DNA from: Treponema sp.
GTDB taxonomy: Bacteria > Spirochaetota > Spirochaetia > Treponematales > Breznakiellaceae
DNA: 21,948 nucleotides
Assembly: GCA_031266255.1 (NCBI GenBank)
Contig: JAISBK010000092.1
Location: forward strand, 1 to 21,948
Reading direction: 5' to 3'
Below the pieces are notes generated by a model. It was given only the letters and a program-made list of their open reading frames with translations. It ran no database searches and had not been told where the DNA came from. This document shows positions 8,080-16,261 of this stretch, in pieces. A program made the position numbers and the translations under genes. The stretch's first letter is position 1. Each line of letters starts with the position of its first letter.

Positions 8080-11000
8080 TCACCTAAACAAATCACCGAT
8101 ACTAAACATCGAACGCCGCCATGTTAAGGTACAGGAGATATCGTTGATGAACATGGTTTCCGCATGCCGGGGAACTACATTCATCCGTATATCAAACAGA
8201 GGTCCCCGCAGTTCCATACCAATATCCGGTTCTAAGGTATACCCGCCAAAGCTTAAGCCGTTGGGGGTAAACCCTTCCAGATCCCTTCGATATTCATCAT
8301 AGCGGAGGGAAGTGATAACCTGCAGGAACACATCTGGTCCGATATATTTACCTAAGAAAACAGCGGTATTATCAAAAGAGTTACCAACTCCGCGGTTATT
8401 ATTGGTATCAGTATCATCTTGGGGTCTTATGGTCTGGGAGACTAGGTTCTGCAGGATCTGAGTACGGAATGAAAACATATCCAAAGAAAGGAGGTCCCGA
8501 ATTCGTCGTTGAAGATGCCTGAGCACCTGGGTCTGAGCGAGAATATCCGCAGTAGAGGCAAGAAAAGCGTATTGCACCTTATCGTTTCCTTCTTCTGTAG
8601 GTGCACCCGTTATAGTCTGGCCTAGCATGGAAAAAATTTCTATCTGAGAAAGGGGTGGGGTAGATTCAAACCGGGCGACGAAGGACTGAAGTGGGGCATT
8701 ATCAATTATCATGGAAATAGTTACCGGTCCTTCGTTAGTTTGATCCCTCACTTCTGCCCGAGCAGAGATGCGGGGGTCAAATTGTAGTTCATTTTCATTA
8801 AACGAAAGGAGTCCTTCCCTCAGATAAAAACTCCGTTCAAAATAGAATATTTCTCCGCTGCGCAGGTTCACGTCCCCGGTAAAAGAATAGTGATTGGAGG
8901 CAGAATCGCTCTTAATGTGAAGACTCGAGCCCTGGTCCGCATAGGCCTGGAGAATGGGAAATTCCTTGGTCGGCCATATAAATTCCACTTTACGCCCAGC
9001 CCGTAGAGTGATATCCGTAACAATCGAACTGATGAAGGGGGTATATCCTTCCCCTCCTGGCCCTGCGGTAAGTTTTTCTGTATTCAGGGTTATATCCGTA
9101 TTTAAGGCTGCCAGATCTCCCTGAATCGAAAACACAAAATCCTGCATGGATAGATTGAGGGTTCCCCAGGTATGACCCTGAGCAACAATGCCCATACTGT
9201 CATAAGCAAAGGGGATGGGCGTTTCCGAAGGAACATTGATGTTTAGGGTAAAGGTATTGGGAATCCACCGGTCAAACCGGAACCATCCAGCTACCATACC
9301 CTGACCAGAACCAACTGCCGCGGGGATAGGACCAAAGGACAGTTCATTCCCATTCAAAACCACGGTAATAGGAACCGGCCGAATCTCTTGGGATACATAC
9401 TGGGGAAGTTTAAGTTGGACACTATAGCCCTGGGCAATCCCGAAAAAATCCGGATCCCCCAAAGAACCGGATACTTGTATCGAAGCAGTTACAAAGCCCC
9501 CGGTAAGGGCGATGATATCCTGAATATCTCTGGGGATGAGCGCACCCAAGGCAGCGAGATCTACATACACATCCGGGGACTGGACATCAATGGTTTTTGT
9601 GCCAATTGTACCTACTACCGTTCCTCGAATAGGGGAAGGATTGGAAAGGCCTGCATAAAAATCTCCGGTATCGGAGATCTGCACCCGGATCATATCATGG
9701 GGGCCTCCTGAAAGAGATATAAGGGAATTGGTCCGGGAAAAGACCAGATCAAAAGGCACTTCGGCGTTGAGGGTATTAAACCGGGCCTGTTCCACATGCA
9801 GCACCCCTTGGAAGGCATTGGCGACCTCTGGCAGGTGGAACCATGAATGGATGGGCTTAAAATCCATCCCCACGGTGAACGCAAGCTCCAAATCACTCCC
9901 CGGGACCAGCATCTGAATCTGTGCTTCTCCTTCCATCCGTTGTTCCGGGAGGTTTATCTGTAAAAGAGGCATCTTGAGTTCCATGCTGCCATACTGGACA
10001 TTCATGGTTTGGAAACATAAGGTCTCGTTGGTAATCGTTCCAGACCCCTGCATCTCAAGGACCGTATCCGCGATCGCTGCAGAGAGCGAGGTAAGCTGTA
10101 CCTCCCCGGAAAAAGAATCCATCGAATTCCACGTGACCTGCAGTTCCCCTGAAGCCACCGCATCATAGGGATTATCGACAAAGCGCAGGATTTGCATATT
10201 TAAACCAGAGAGAGCCAGTTGCAGTTGCTTATCTTTGAAATGAGCTTTCAGATCGTACTGTTCTTCCCCGGTATCAGTACCCATGTGTACGGCCCCGGAG
10301 ACCTCAGAAAAATGCTTATTCCACGCTAGGGCGAGCTTACCCTTCAATGCGCCCCGGCCATCATCAAAAAGCAGTTCTGGTAACCACGCACCCTTTTGAT
10401 CCACCCTGCCGCTGATTCGTAAGGCGATTTGGGGAGCCTGGGGAATGCTCACATCTGCCAGTTCCAGTTGTTCCAGATCAAAATACCAAAAATCCGGTGT
10501 ATCGTAACGGAGGGTACTCTTTAGACTAAGCCGGGCAAATTGTCCTTTGTAGGGGATCGGAATGTTTTCCGCTTCAATATACCCTGAATAGCCCTCAAAA
10601 TCGGTCATCATAATGTATGCTCTAAGCCCGTATGAACCTTGGATACTGATGGAATGCCGATCCAGGATCACTCCTTCTAGGTGATAGGGCCTATCCTGAT
10701 AAGCGGCGTTTAGGGAGAAAGAAATATCCTGAAGATGCTTCAAGTTCACCTGCCCGGATAGGCTGATCGGATCCTCAGTGAGTTTTAACTGTCCTTCAGT
10801 GCATGCAATATATTGGTCGGTACCGGATATGATCCCGGTAAAAACCGGTTGTTCCTGTTCTTGATAGGTAATCGTGAAACGGGGCGCATGATAGGAGAAA
10901 CGGGTAAAATCAGTAGTCATAAACACTTCGGTGCTTACCCTGATAGGGTCAAGGAGATGCGAGGGACTTGCCGTATTGGATACCACCGTGGCGGTAATAC

Positions 11001-12585
11001 TGGGGAACCCTGGTAGGGTCTGAAAGGGCCGAATCATATCCAGGATATCTGCAACAGAAAAGGAATCGATCACCAGGTGTATTTCTCCATAGCGGGGATC
11101 ATAATCCAGGAAACCCTCCATTCCAAGGATACCTGCATCCTGGGTATCCACATCCTCGAAACAACTCAAGGATGCGGAAAACGCCAGGCCTTCCTCTTGC
11201 AACAGGACTGAGCCTTGCAAGGCAGGGATGGGGACTGCCCCAAAGCTAAGCCCGGTTCCCTGAAAACTGATTTTCCGATCTTGGGTAGCGACCCGGATAT
11301 CCCCTGAGATGAAATCCGTCCCGGTAAGACTGAGATTGGCAATAGAGATCAGACCCTGAGGAGCAAAGGGGGTAAACCCGAAGGTTCCCTGGTATCGCAG
11401 GTCCCCTTGGGGAAACCGCAACGCTAAGGTCTTAAGGGTAATGCCATTTTCAGTACCACTGCCCTGGATGACAAACGAAGACTTCCCCATAGGCAACAGG
11501 TCTTGAGGAATCTGGCCTGTCAGGGCAAGGTCGTAGCGGATCCCCTTTGTTTCTGTATCCAGCACCACCGAGGCGTTCCCTGAGGTACTGAGGTTAAGCC
11601 ACTGCTTATAGTCTTTCCAAGGCCCTTCCAGGCGCAGGAGTTCTTGAGGGGTAAACTGGTCACACTGTAAGGCCCCGGAGAGCTTGCCTGAGCGGAAATC
11701 ATAATCCGCGGAAAAATCAAATGGGGCCTTATCCGCTACCTTTTTAAGGGCCAGTCGCTGATCTTCCAGGGTAAGGCTAAAGGTTATGGGCCGGATATGG
11801 AAGCGCTGATCCTGAGGACCAAGGGAGCCTGAAACAGAATTCAGGTACAGATTGGCGCTGCCTTCCTGTAAATCCTCGATATAGGATCCGCTGATCCTGC
11901 AAGCGGTATAGGCGGTGATAGGTTCAGGCAGCAGGCTTGCCGTGGTAGCCGCCGCGTTCCACTGACCCTGAAACCTGAGCGTCCCCTGTTCTAAGGAAGC
12001 ATCAAGCCTCAGTTCATCAAGGGTGTACTGTTCAGATACTGAGGTAATCCCGCAAAACCCATTTCTTATCCTGAGCTTGGTATGATCGTTCAGCACTTCA
12101 GCAAGACTAAAAGAAGCTGCGCCCTCGGTGGAACCTCCAGAAAAAAGCCTGAGTAAATCCGCATCCCGCTGCATATCCACCGCGATAACGGGCCTATCCA
12201 GTTGTACCAAGCGAATGGATTGGAGAACACCCGTTCTGATAAGGTCTATGAGAGAATAGGAAATCCTGACCCGTGCAATCGTCATTACAGGTCGTGACTC
12301 ATCGTCATAGATGCGGATGTTTCGCATATCCAAGGTTCCAAAGAGAGAAGGCCCCAAGGTGTCGTAGCGTATATGCCGCCCCAGGACCACTTCAAGCCGG
12401 CTTATCAGGCCCTCCTGGAGTTCGGTCATGCGGGTTTTCATGATTTCTTGCAGGGGTTGTAAGAGCAAAGTGGTGATGACCACTAAGATGATAAAAATGA
12501 GAATTTCAATACTCGTATGTATTATCCGGTACCACGGTATGGTTTTTTTTTCGTTACTGGTTTCTTGGTTTAGGGCTGCGATCAT
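8080..12585 (-). CDS. tamB: TamB-family (translocation and assembly module) envelope protein
   Basis: Very large envelope protein of 1501 residues that works with Omp85 proteins; the family bridges inner and outer membrane and is now linked to lipid transport. A single N-terminal membrane anchor (about 24-43) is preceded by a basic segment. A long body of amphipathic beta strands with few cysteines follows, and the TamB C-terminal domain (former DUF490) covers about the last 350 residues, including the family-like stretch PPLSQIEIFSMLGQ. The start is ATG at 12585 with GAGAGAGG seven bases upstream. It heads the block and is followed 82 bases later by bamA, as recalled for TP0325-TP0326. I see no convincing promoter in front of it, although the 255-base upstream region contains several TATACT-like stretches. 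Confidence 0.93.
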   Translation of the reverse strand: MIAALNQETSNEKKTIPWYRIIHTSIEILIFIILVVITTLLLQPLQEIMKTRMTELQEGLISRLEVVLGRHIRYDTLGPSLFGTLDMRNIRIYDDESRPVMTIARVRISYSLIDLIRTGVLQSIRLVQLDRPVIAVDMQRDADLLRLFSGGSTEGAASFSLAEVLNDHTKLRIRNGFCGITSVSEQYTLDELRLDASLEQGTLRFQGQWNAAATTASLLPEPITAYTACRISGSYIEDLQEGSANLYLNSVSGSLGPQDQRFHIRPITFSLTLEDQRLALKKVADKAPFDFSADYDFRSGKLSGALQCDQFTPQELLRLEGPWKDYKQWLNLSTSGNASVVLDTETKGIRYDLALTGQIPQDLLPMGKSSFVIQGSGTENGITLKTLALRFPQGDLRYQGTFGFTPFAPQGLISIANLSLTGTDFISGDIRVATQDRKISFQGTGLSFGAVPIPALQGSVLLQEEGLAFSASLSCFEDVDTQDAGILGMEGFLDYDPRYGEIHLVIDSFSVADILDMIRPFQTLPGFPSITATVVSNTASPSHLLDPIRVSTEVFMTTDFTRFSYHAPRFTITYQEQEQPVFTGIISGTDQYIACTEGQLKLTEDPISLSGQVNLKHLQDISFSLNAAYQDRPYHLEGVILDRHSISIQGSYGLRAYIMMTDFEGYSGYIEAENIPIPYKGQFARLSLKSTLRYDTPDFWYFDLEQLELADVSIPQAPQIALRISGRVDQKGAWLPELLFDDGRGALKGKLALAWNKHFSEVSGAVHMGTDTGEEQYDLKAHFKDKQLQLALSGLNMQILRFVDNPYDAVASGELQVTWNSMDSFSGEVQLTSLSAAIADTVLEMQGSGTITNETLCFQTMNVQYGSMELKMPLLQINLPEQRMEGEAQIQMLVPGSDLELAFTVGMDFKPIHSWFHLPEVANAFQGVLHVEQARFNTLNAEVPFDLVFSRTNSLISLSGGPHDMIRVQISDTGDFYAGLSNPSPIRGTVVGTIGTKTIDVQSPDVYVDLAALGALIPRDIQDIIALTGGFVTASIQVSGSLGDPDFFGIAQGYSVQLKLPQYVSQEIRPVPITVVLNGNELSFGPIPAAVGSGQGMVAGWFRFDRWIPNTFTLNINVPSETPIPFAYDSMGIVAQGHTWGTLNLSMQDFVFSIQGDLAALNTDITLNTEKLTAGPGGEGYTPFISSIVTDITLRAGRKVEFIWPTKEFPILQAYADQGSSLHIKSDSASNHYSFTGDVNLRSGEIFYFERSFYLREGLLSFNENELQFDPRISARAEVRDQTNEGPVTISMIIDNAPLQSFVARFESTPPLSQIEIFSMLGQTITGAPTEEGNDKVQYAFLASTADILAQTQVLRHLQRRIRDLLSLDMFSFRTQILQNLVSQTIRPQDDTDTNNNRGVGNSFDNTAVFLGKYIGPDVFLQVITSLRYDEYRRDLEGFTPNGLSFGGYTLEPDIGMELRGPLFDIRMNVVPRHAETMFINDISCTLTWRRSMFSIGDLFR

Positions 12586-12840
12586 GCACTATCCTCTCTC
12601 GTAGCTCTTTATGATTCTAGCTTGAGCTGGTAGCTCTATTTAAAGTATACGTAAAATGATTCACACAAAGCTATTAATAAAACGGTATATCGCTAAATCT
12701 ACGGTACTATAGTATATATCTCATCGGCGTAGGAGTATCAGGTTTGGATCGGATAAACCTATAAAAATGCTAATTTTTGGCGGTGATTTCCGATCAGTCC
12801 TATTCTTGACATGTCATGCACCCAAGGATAAGAATACGTA
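12586..12840. other. Divergent intergenic region between tamB and tmk
   Basis: 255 bases without a gene. It contains a small inverted repeat GAGCT-N3-AGCTC on the minus strand (about 12619-12636), two copies of TAGCTCT, AT-rich stretches with -10-like words facing tamB, and near its right end the tmk promoter candidate. No RNA gene was recognised. Confidence 0.5.
12806..12835 (+). promoter_or_regulatory. Candidate promoter for tmk
   Basis: TTGACA (12806-12811) is followed after 18 bases by AAGAAT (12830-12835), a perfect -35 and a 4/6 -10. If used, transcription would begin at or next to the tmk ATG (12841), giving a leaderless mRNA. A weak binding site AAGGA (12824-12828) lies 12 bases before the ATG and would matter only if transcription starts further upstream. 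Confidence 0.35.
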
Positions 12841-13488
12841 ATGATCCTCAGAAATTTTGCGGTTTTTGAAGGTGGAGATGGCAGTGGAACCACCACGCAG
12901 CTTGGGTTATTACAGAACCGCTTCACCGCTTCAGCAACTCTTCCCCCCTTGTACCTTACCAGTGAACCTACCGATGGACCCATTGGCCTAATCATCCGAT
13001 CCGCCCTAAAAGGGGAGCTTCCCCTTCAGCGGGAAACCCTGGCAACTCTTTTTGCCGCAGATAGAAACGAGCATGTATATGCCCCAGGGGGGCTTGAGAA
13101 CCGGAGTCAACAGGGCGAACTGGTGATATCCGACCGTTACGTGCTTTCATCTCTAGTATACCAAGGCATAGACTGCGGTGAAGCCTTAGCCCGGCGTTTG
13201 AACGATCGGTTTCCCTTCCCGGAGTTGCTCGTGTTTTTCGATATTGAAAGTGAACAGGCAATCACCCGTATGGAAGGGCGGCATGTTAAAGAAATCTACG
13301 AATATCTGGACTTTCAGATCCAGGTTAGAAAATGGTACCATTCCTTACTACCGTGGTATGCCCAGGAAGGGGTGCGGGTGGTAATCATTGATGCGTCCCA
13401 AAGCCCCCAGGCAGTAGCTGCAGAAATCTGGAGGGCGCTCAAAGAAATGCCGATATTGAGAGATGTGCATGATCATGATATAGAATAA
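12841..13488 (+). CDS. tmk: Thymidylate kinase with altered P-loop
   Basis: Phosphorylates dTMP to dTDP in the cytoplasm. It has 215 residues, the family length. The P-loop reads FEGGDGSGTTTQ at residues 9-20, so Thr17 stands where the family has the Walker A lysine. The other signatures are intact: EP at 42-43, FAADR at 71-75 and DRY at 98-100, followed by a C-terminal lid region with EGRHVKE. An in-frame stop at 12829 excludes a longer start. The gene is followed after 15 bases by the exported protein at 13504, probably one transcription unit. An altered P-loop could mean a lineage-specific variant or reduced activity; the rest looks under full selection. Confidence 0.92.
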   Translation: MILRNFAVFEGGDGSGTTTQLGLLQNRFTASATLPPLYLTSEPTDGPIGLIIRSALKGELPLQRETLATLFAADRNEHVYAPGGLENRSQQGELVISDRYVLSSLVYQGIDCGEALARRLNDRFPFPELLVFFDIESEQAITRMEGRHVKEIYEYLDFQIQVRKWYHSLLPWYAQEGVRVVIIDASQSPQAVAAEIWRALKEMPILRDVHDHDIE

Positions 13489-13503
13489 AAAACAGAGGAA
13501 CTT

Positions 13504-14139
13504 ATGATAAAAAGTAACCAGATGGTTTTCCAAGAAACGAAGTCCCTGTTGCTGGGCCTGGCTCTATGCTGCATTAGTACGATGCCCCTCAAGGCCGATA
13601 GGATCCAGTACAAAGAACAGTATTTTAAGCTCTATCATCTGCATTATATCCAATATCCTGATGATACGATGGAGAACCTCTATTGGCTTGAAAAGACCTT
13701 GCAGGCGGACTTTGCCAATCCCTTGTATGCAGTGGCTTTGATAGAAGATGAAGTACAGTGGGAGAAGTACCGGTATCTCTTTATGATGCATGTAAACCTC
13801 AAGATCATTGAGCAGTACCTGTTTTTAGGCAATAAATGGAACAAACGGCATGCTTATTTTTACAATGCACCCTGGAAAGAACAGAATCTGGAAAGCCTAG
13901 AAACCGCGGAAACCTGTTTTAAGACCGCCCTCTTTTATTGGCAGGATGCCATGGCCTGGGCTGATAAGGCCCAGGAGCGCCGCTTTCGGTTTATTAATCT
14001 GGAACAAGTTCAGTATTGGCAAGACGAGGCCCAGCGGATCGAACGCAAAACCCTGGATTACGAAACGATCATCAGCCGGGAGTTGGCGCTCTTGCAAAAG
14101 GTGCGTGAACAATTCCAATCTATGGATCCTGCTCAGTAA
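13504..14139 (+). CDS. Conserved exported protein of unknown function behind tmk
   Basis: Protein of 211 residues with a probable signal peptide (hydrophobic core about 14-27, cut after LKA at 31). The mature part is predicted helical and rich in Tyr, Trp, Gln and Glu, with no cysteines after the signal and no membrane segment. The spacing of aromatic residues (EAETCF, YWQDAMAWADKA) recalls TPR-like helical hairpins, but I cannot assign repeats. AGAGGA lies just upstream of the ATG. It is 15 bases behind tmk; a hypothetical protein follows tmk in T. pallidum as well (TP0354-TP0355, from memory). A structural periplasmic role is possible; the function is unknown. Confidence 0.8.
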   Translation: MIKSNQMVFQETKSLLLGLALCCISTMPLKADRIQYKEQYFKLYHLHYIQYPDDTMENLYWLEKTLQADFANPLYAVALIEDEVQWEKYRYLFMMHVNLKIIEQYLFLGNKWNKRHAYFYNAPWKEQNLESLETAETCFKTALFYWQDAMAWADKAQERRFRFINLEQVQYWQDEAQRIERKTLDYETIISRELALLQKVREQFQSMDPAQ

Positions 14140-14163
14140 GTGCTATCACGGGGTATAAAAATG

Positions 14164-14189
14164 AAGAGGGGGCACTTGCCCCCTCTTTT
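14164..14189. terminator. Bidirectional intrinsic terminator
   Basis: A perfect ten-pair stem, AAGAGGGGGC (14164-14173) and GCCCCCTCTT (14178-14187), with a four-base loop ACTT. It runs into TTTT on the plus strand and a T-rich stretch (CATTTTTA) on the minus strand. It lies between the convergent exported-protein gene and enolase and can serve both. Confidence 0.9.
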
Positions 14190-14213
14190 AGAAATGAGAT
14201 TCCCTTAGTGCTT

Positions 14214-15512
14214 CTAGTGCTTCAAATTGTAAAAGGCCTTTTTCCCTGCGTACTCCCCAACGCCTTCCAGTTGATCTTCGATACGCATAAGCTGATTGTA
14301 CTTACATATCCGGTCAGTACGGCTCATGGAGCCGGTCTTGATCTGCCCGGTTTCCAGCGCCACCACCAGGTCTGCGATGAAGCTATCTTCGGTCTCCCCG
14401 GAACGATGGGAGATGACCGCGGTATATCCTGCACGCTTGGCCATTTCAACCGCCTCGTAGGTTTCAGTTACGGTGCCGATCTGGTTTACTTTGATGAGGA
14501 TAGAGTTACAAGATCCTTCTTTGATGCCCCGCTCAAGCCGCTTGGTGTTGGTAACAAAGAAATCATCCCCCACGATCTGTATCTTGGATCCTAGGGCCTT
14601 GGTCATCTTGACATACCCTTCCCAGTCGTTCTGATCCAGAGGATCTTCAATAGAGACGATAGGGTACTTATGCACCCAGTTCGTGTAAAGGGCAATCATA
14701 TCATCTGCACTTAACAACTCTCCGGGGTTTGATTTCCAGAACTTGTAGCCTTTCTTACCCCCCTCATCAAAAAGCTCGGAGCTGGCACAGTCGAGGGCAA
14801 TACCGATCTGATCCCCTGGTTTGTAACCGGCCTTCTCAATGGCCCGCATGATATACTCCAGGGCCTCTTCATTGCCGATATCCGGAGCAAAGCCGCCCTC
14901 ATCCCCTACAGCGGTGTTTTTACCCGCATCTTTAAGGAGCTTCTTTAAGGTATGGAAGATTTCTGCGGTCCAGCGGATCCCTTCTCGAATGGACTCAGCA
15001 CCGATAGGCATGACCATGAATTCCTGAAAATCGATCTTATTGTCTGCATGCTTGCCACCGTTCACGATGTTGGCCATGGGTACCGGAAGAAGATTCGCAT
15101 GAAAGGAACCCAAATACCGGTAGAGCGGTACCTCCAGGTATGTTGCTGCAGCCCGAGCAACTGCCATGGAAACCCCCAATATGGCATTGGCCCCCAGTTT
15201 ACCCTTGTTCTCAGTACCATCCAGTTCGATCATGGTGCGATCAATATCAACTTGATCTTGAGCATCAGACCCTTCCAGTTCTGGGGCGATAATGGTATTC
15301 ACATTATCCACCGCCTTGAGCACTCCCTTTCCCAGATACCGGCTCTTGTCATCATCCCTGAGCTCCACCGCCTCGTGTTCACCGGTAGAAGCGCCGGATG
15401 GAACCGCTGCCCGTCCGTGGGACCCGTTTTCCAGAACCACATCCACTTCAACCGTTGGATTTCCTCGAGAATCAAGAATCTCCCGGGCCTCCACATATTC
15501 AATACTGCTCAT
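14214..15512 (-). CDS. eno: Enolase (phosphopyruvate hydratase)
   Basis: Converts 2-phosphoglycerate to phosphoenolpyruvate in glycolysis. It has 432 residues, the standard bacterial length. The catalytic and metal sites are all present: substrate-loop residues SGAST (39-43), Glu164, GDEGGFAP with Glu205, metal ligands Asp241, Glu289 and Asp316, catalytic Lys341 in IKVNQIG, SHRSGE (369-374) and Lys392. GGAGG lies five bases before the ATG at 15512. It is monocistronic, with its own promoter candidate on the right and the bidirectional terminator on the left. Confidence 0.98.
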   Translation of the reverse strand: MSSIEYVEAREILDSRGNPTVEVDVVLENGSHGRAAVPSGASTGEHEAVELRDDDKSRYLGKGVLKAVDNVNTIIAPELEGSDAQDQVDIDRTMIELDGTENKGKLGANAILGVSMAVARAAATYLEVPLYRYLGSFHANLLPVPMANIVNGGKHADNKIDFQEFMVMPIGAESIREGIRWTAEIFHTLKKLLKDAGKNTAVGDEGGFAPDIGNEEALEYIMRAIEKAGYKPGDQIGIALDCASSELFDEGGKKGYKFWKSNPGELLSADDMIALYTNWVHKYPIVSIEDPLDQNDWEGYVKMTKALGSKIQIVGDDFFVTNTKRLERGIKEGSCNSILIKVNQIGTVTETYEAVEMAKRAGYTAVISHRSGETEDSFIADLVVALETGQIKTGSMSRTDRICKYNQLMRIEDQLEGVGEYAGKKAFYNLKH

Positions 15513-15549
15513 GTATGCCTCCGATACGAATAAGTTACTATTTGATTTA

Positions 15550-15577
15550 ATTCTCTGGTTTTATCGAGATTAGTCAA
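15550..15577 (-). promoter_or_regulatory. Candidate promoter for enolase
   Basis: On the minus strand TTGACT (15577-15572) and GAGAAT (15555-15550) are separated by 16 bases, ending about 37 bases before the enolase ATG. Confidence 0.45.
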
Positions 15578-15635
15578 GACCTTGTTTCTTACTTTAACGT
15601 AAGTTCGATAGAACAAAGAAATCCCTACCCGAATC

Positions 15636-15644
15636 TGGTATAAT
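15636..15644 (+). promoter_or_regulatory. Extended -10 promoter in front of the truncated mobilisation-like gene
   Basis: TGGTATAAT (15636-15644) is a consensus -10 with the TGn extension; no good -35 box lies 17 bases upstream. It is followed by a strong binding site (AGGAGGAG, about 15676-15683) and the ATG at 15689. Confidence 0.55.
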
Positions 15645-15688
15645 GTATAGGTCCACACGCATTATACGGAAAACAGGAGGAGTTTCTT

Positions 15689-15880
15689 ATGAACGAAGAT
15701 ACTATACCAAGAAACTATTGCGTTGTCGCCTTTTCCAAGCATAAAACCGTGAAGGCAGAGGGTGGCATAGCTGACACTGACGGCTTCTCGCTTCTCGTTC
15801 AGTTGGTTTATCCATCCCCAATACAAACGCAAAGGGTGAAATTATCACTGATTAACTACCAAATTTGTAAAATGACTTGA
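15689..15880 (+). pseudogene. Truncated gene, N-terminus resembling MobV/Pre-type relaxases
   Basis: A 63-residue frame with a strong promoter, a strong binding site and an ATG, all out of proportion to its size. The first 30 or so residues (YCVVAFSKHKTV, then AEGGIAD) resemble the N-terminal strand of MobV/Pre mobilisation relaxases, where a YxVxRxxKxK pattern is followed by a Gly-rich turn. The similarity ends before the conserved His-Arg segment and the metal-binding histidines, and the rest (about 31-63) looks like unrelated sequence ending at a stop. I read it as the 5' stump of a mobilisation gene left by deletion. The family call is from memory of the motif pattern, without a search; a short unrelated protein is the alternative. 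Confidence 0.4.
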
Positions 15881-15905
15881 CGTATATTTTTGTATAAGCT
15901 ATAAT
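15877..15905 (+). promoter_or_regulatory. Near-perfect sigma-70-type promoter for the 72-residue protein
   Basis: TTGACG (15877-15882), a 17-base AT-rich spacer and TATAAT (15900-15905): 11 of 12 consensus bases. It points at the small gene starting at 15982 and would give a leader of about 70 bases. It overlaps the end of the truncated frame before it. Confidence 0.75.
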
Positions 15906-15981
15906 TATTTCATAAAAACAACGCGCGGTGTTCATCACGTAAGTCCAGTTGTGTTATTCTTTGTTGTGGAGGGTTCCAACT

Positions 15982-16200
15982 GTGGAGTACGAGTTAATAC
16001 GCGAGATTATCAATCCGTGTGCCGGAGACAAACGTCCGGAAATATCTATGGATGAGATAGAAACCGATGATGTAGACGCCTACGTCCGGGATTTATGGGC
16101 TGCCGATACATGCTATACAAAAACAATACACGCGTCCGGTTCTATGGTATATGAACAGAATAAAGACGGCATCATAAACAGGCTGACGTTTACACCGTAA
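15982..16200 (+). CDS. Small acidic protein of unknown function
   Basis: A 72-residue protein starting at GTG 15982, chosen because GGAGGG lies eight bases upstream; an in-frame ATG at 15949 lacks a binding site. The strong promoter at 15877-15905 drives it. The protein is acidic, with a central EIETDDVDAYVRDLWAAD segment and a strand-like end RLTFTP; it has two cysteines and no membrane segment or signal peptide, so it should be cytoplasmic. I recall similar short proteins in gut bacteria but cannot name a family. A 15-base GC-rich palindrome follows the stop directly. It lies between two gene remnants, so it may be cargo of a former mobile element. Confidence 0.6.
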   Translation: MEYELIREIINPCAGDKRPEISMDEIETDDVDAYVRDLWAADTCYTKTIHASGSMVYEQNKDGIINRLTFTP

Positions 16201-16215
16201 GGGGCAAATTGCCCC
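16201..16215. terminator. Palindrome after the 72-residue gene, weak terminator candidate
   Basis: GGGGCAAATTGCCCC begins at the base after the stop codon. It can form a six-pair stem but no T run follows, so it is at best a weak terminator. Confidence 0.3.
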
Positions 16216-16261
16216 ATTCCGGTATCACACTCATTATTGAGGAAAAGGTATACAGGACTTA

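Noticed and set aside
12759..13261. Minus-strand frames opposite tmk
   Set aside because: They are antisense to conserved tmk motifs and have no start signals.
14952..15533. 193-residue plus-strand frame inside enolase
   Set aside because: It is a mirror of the highly biased enolase codons; the enolase reading is unambiguous.
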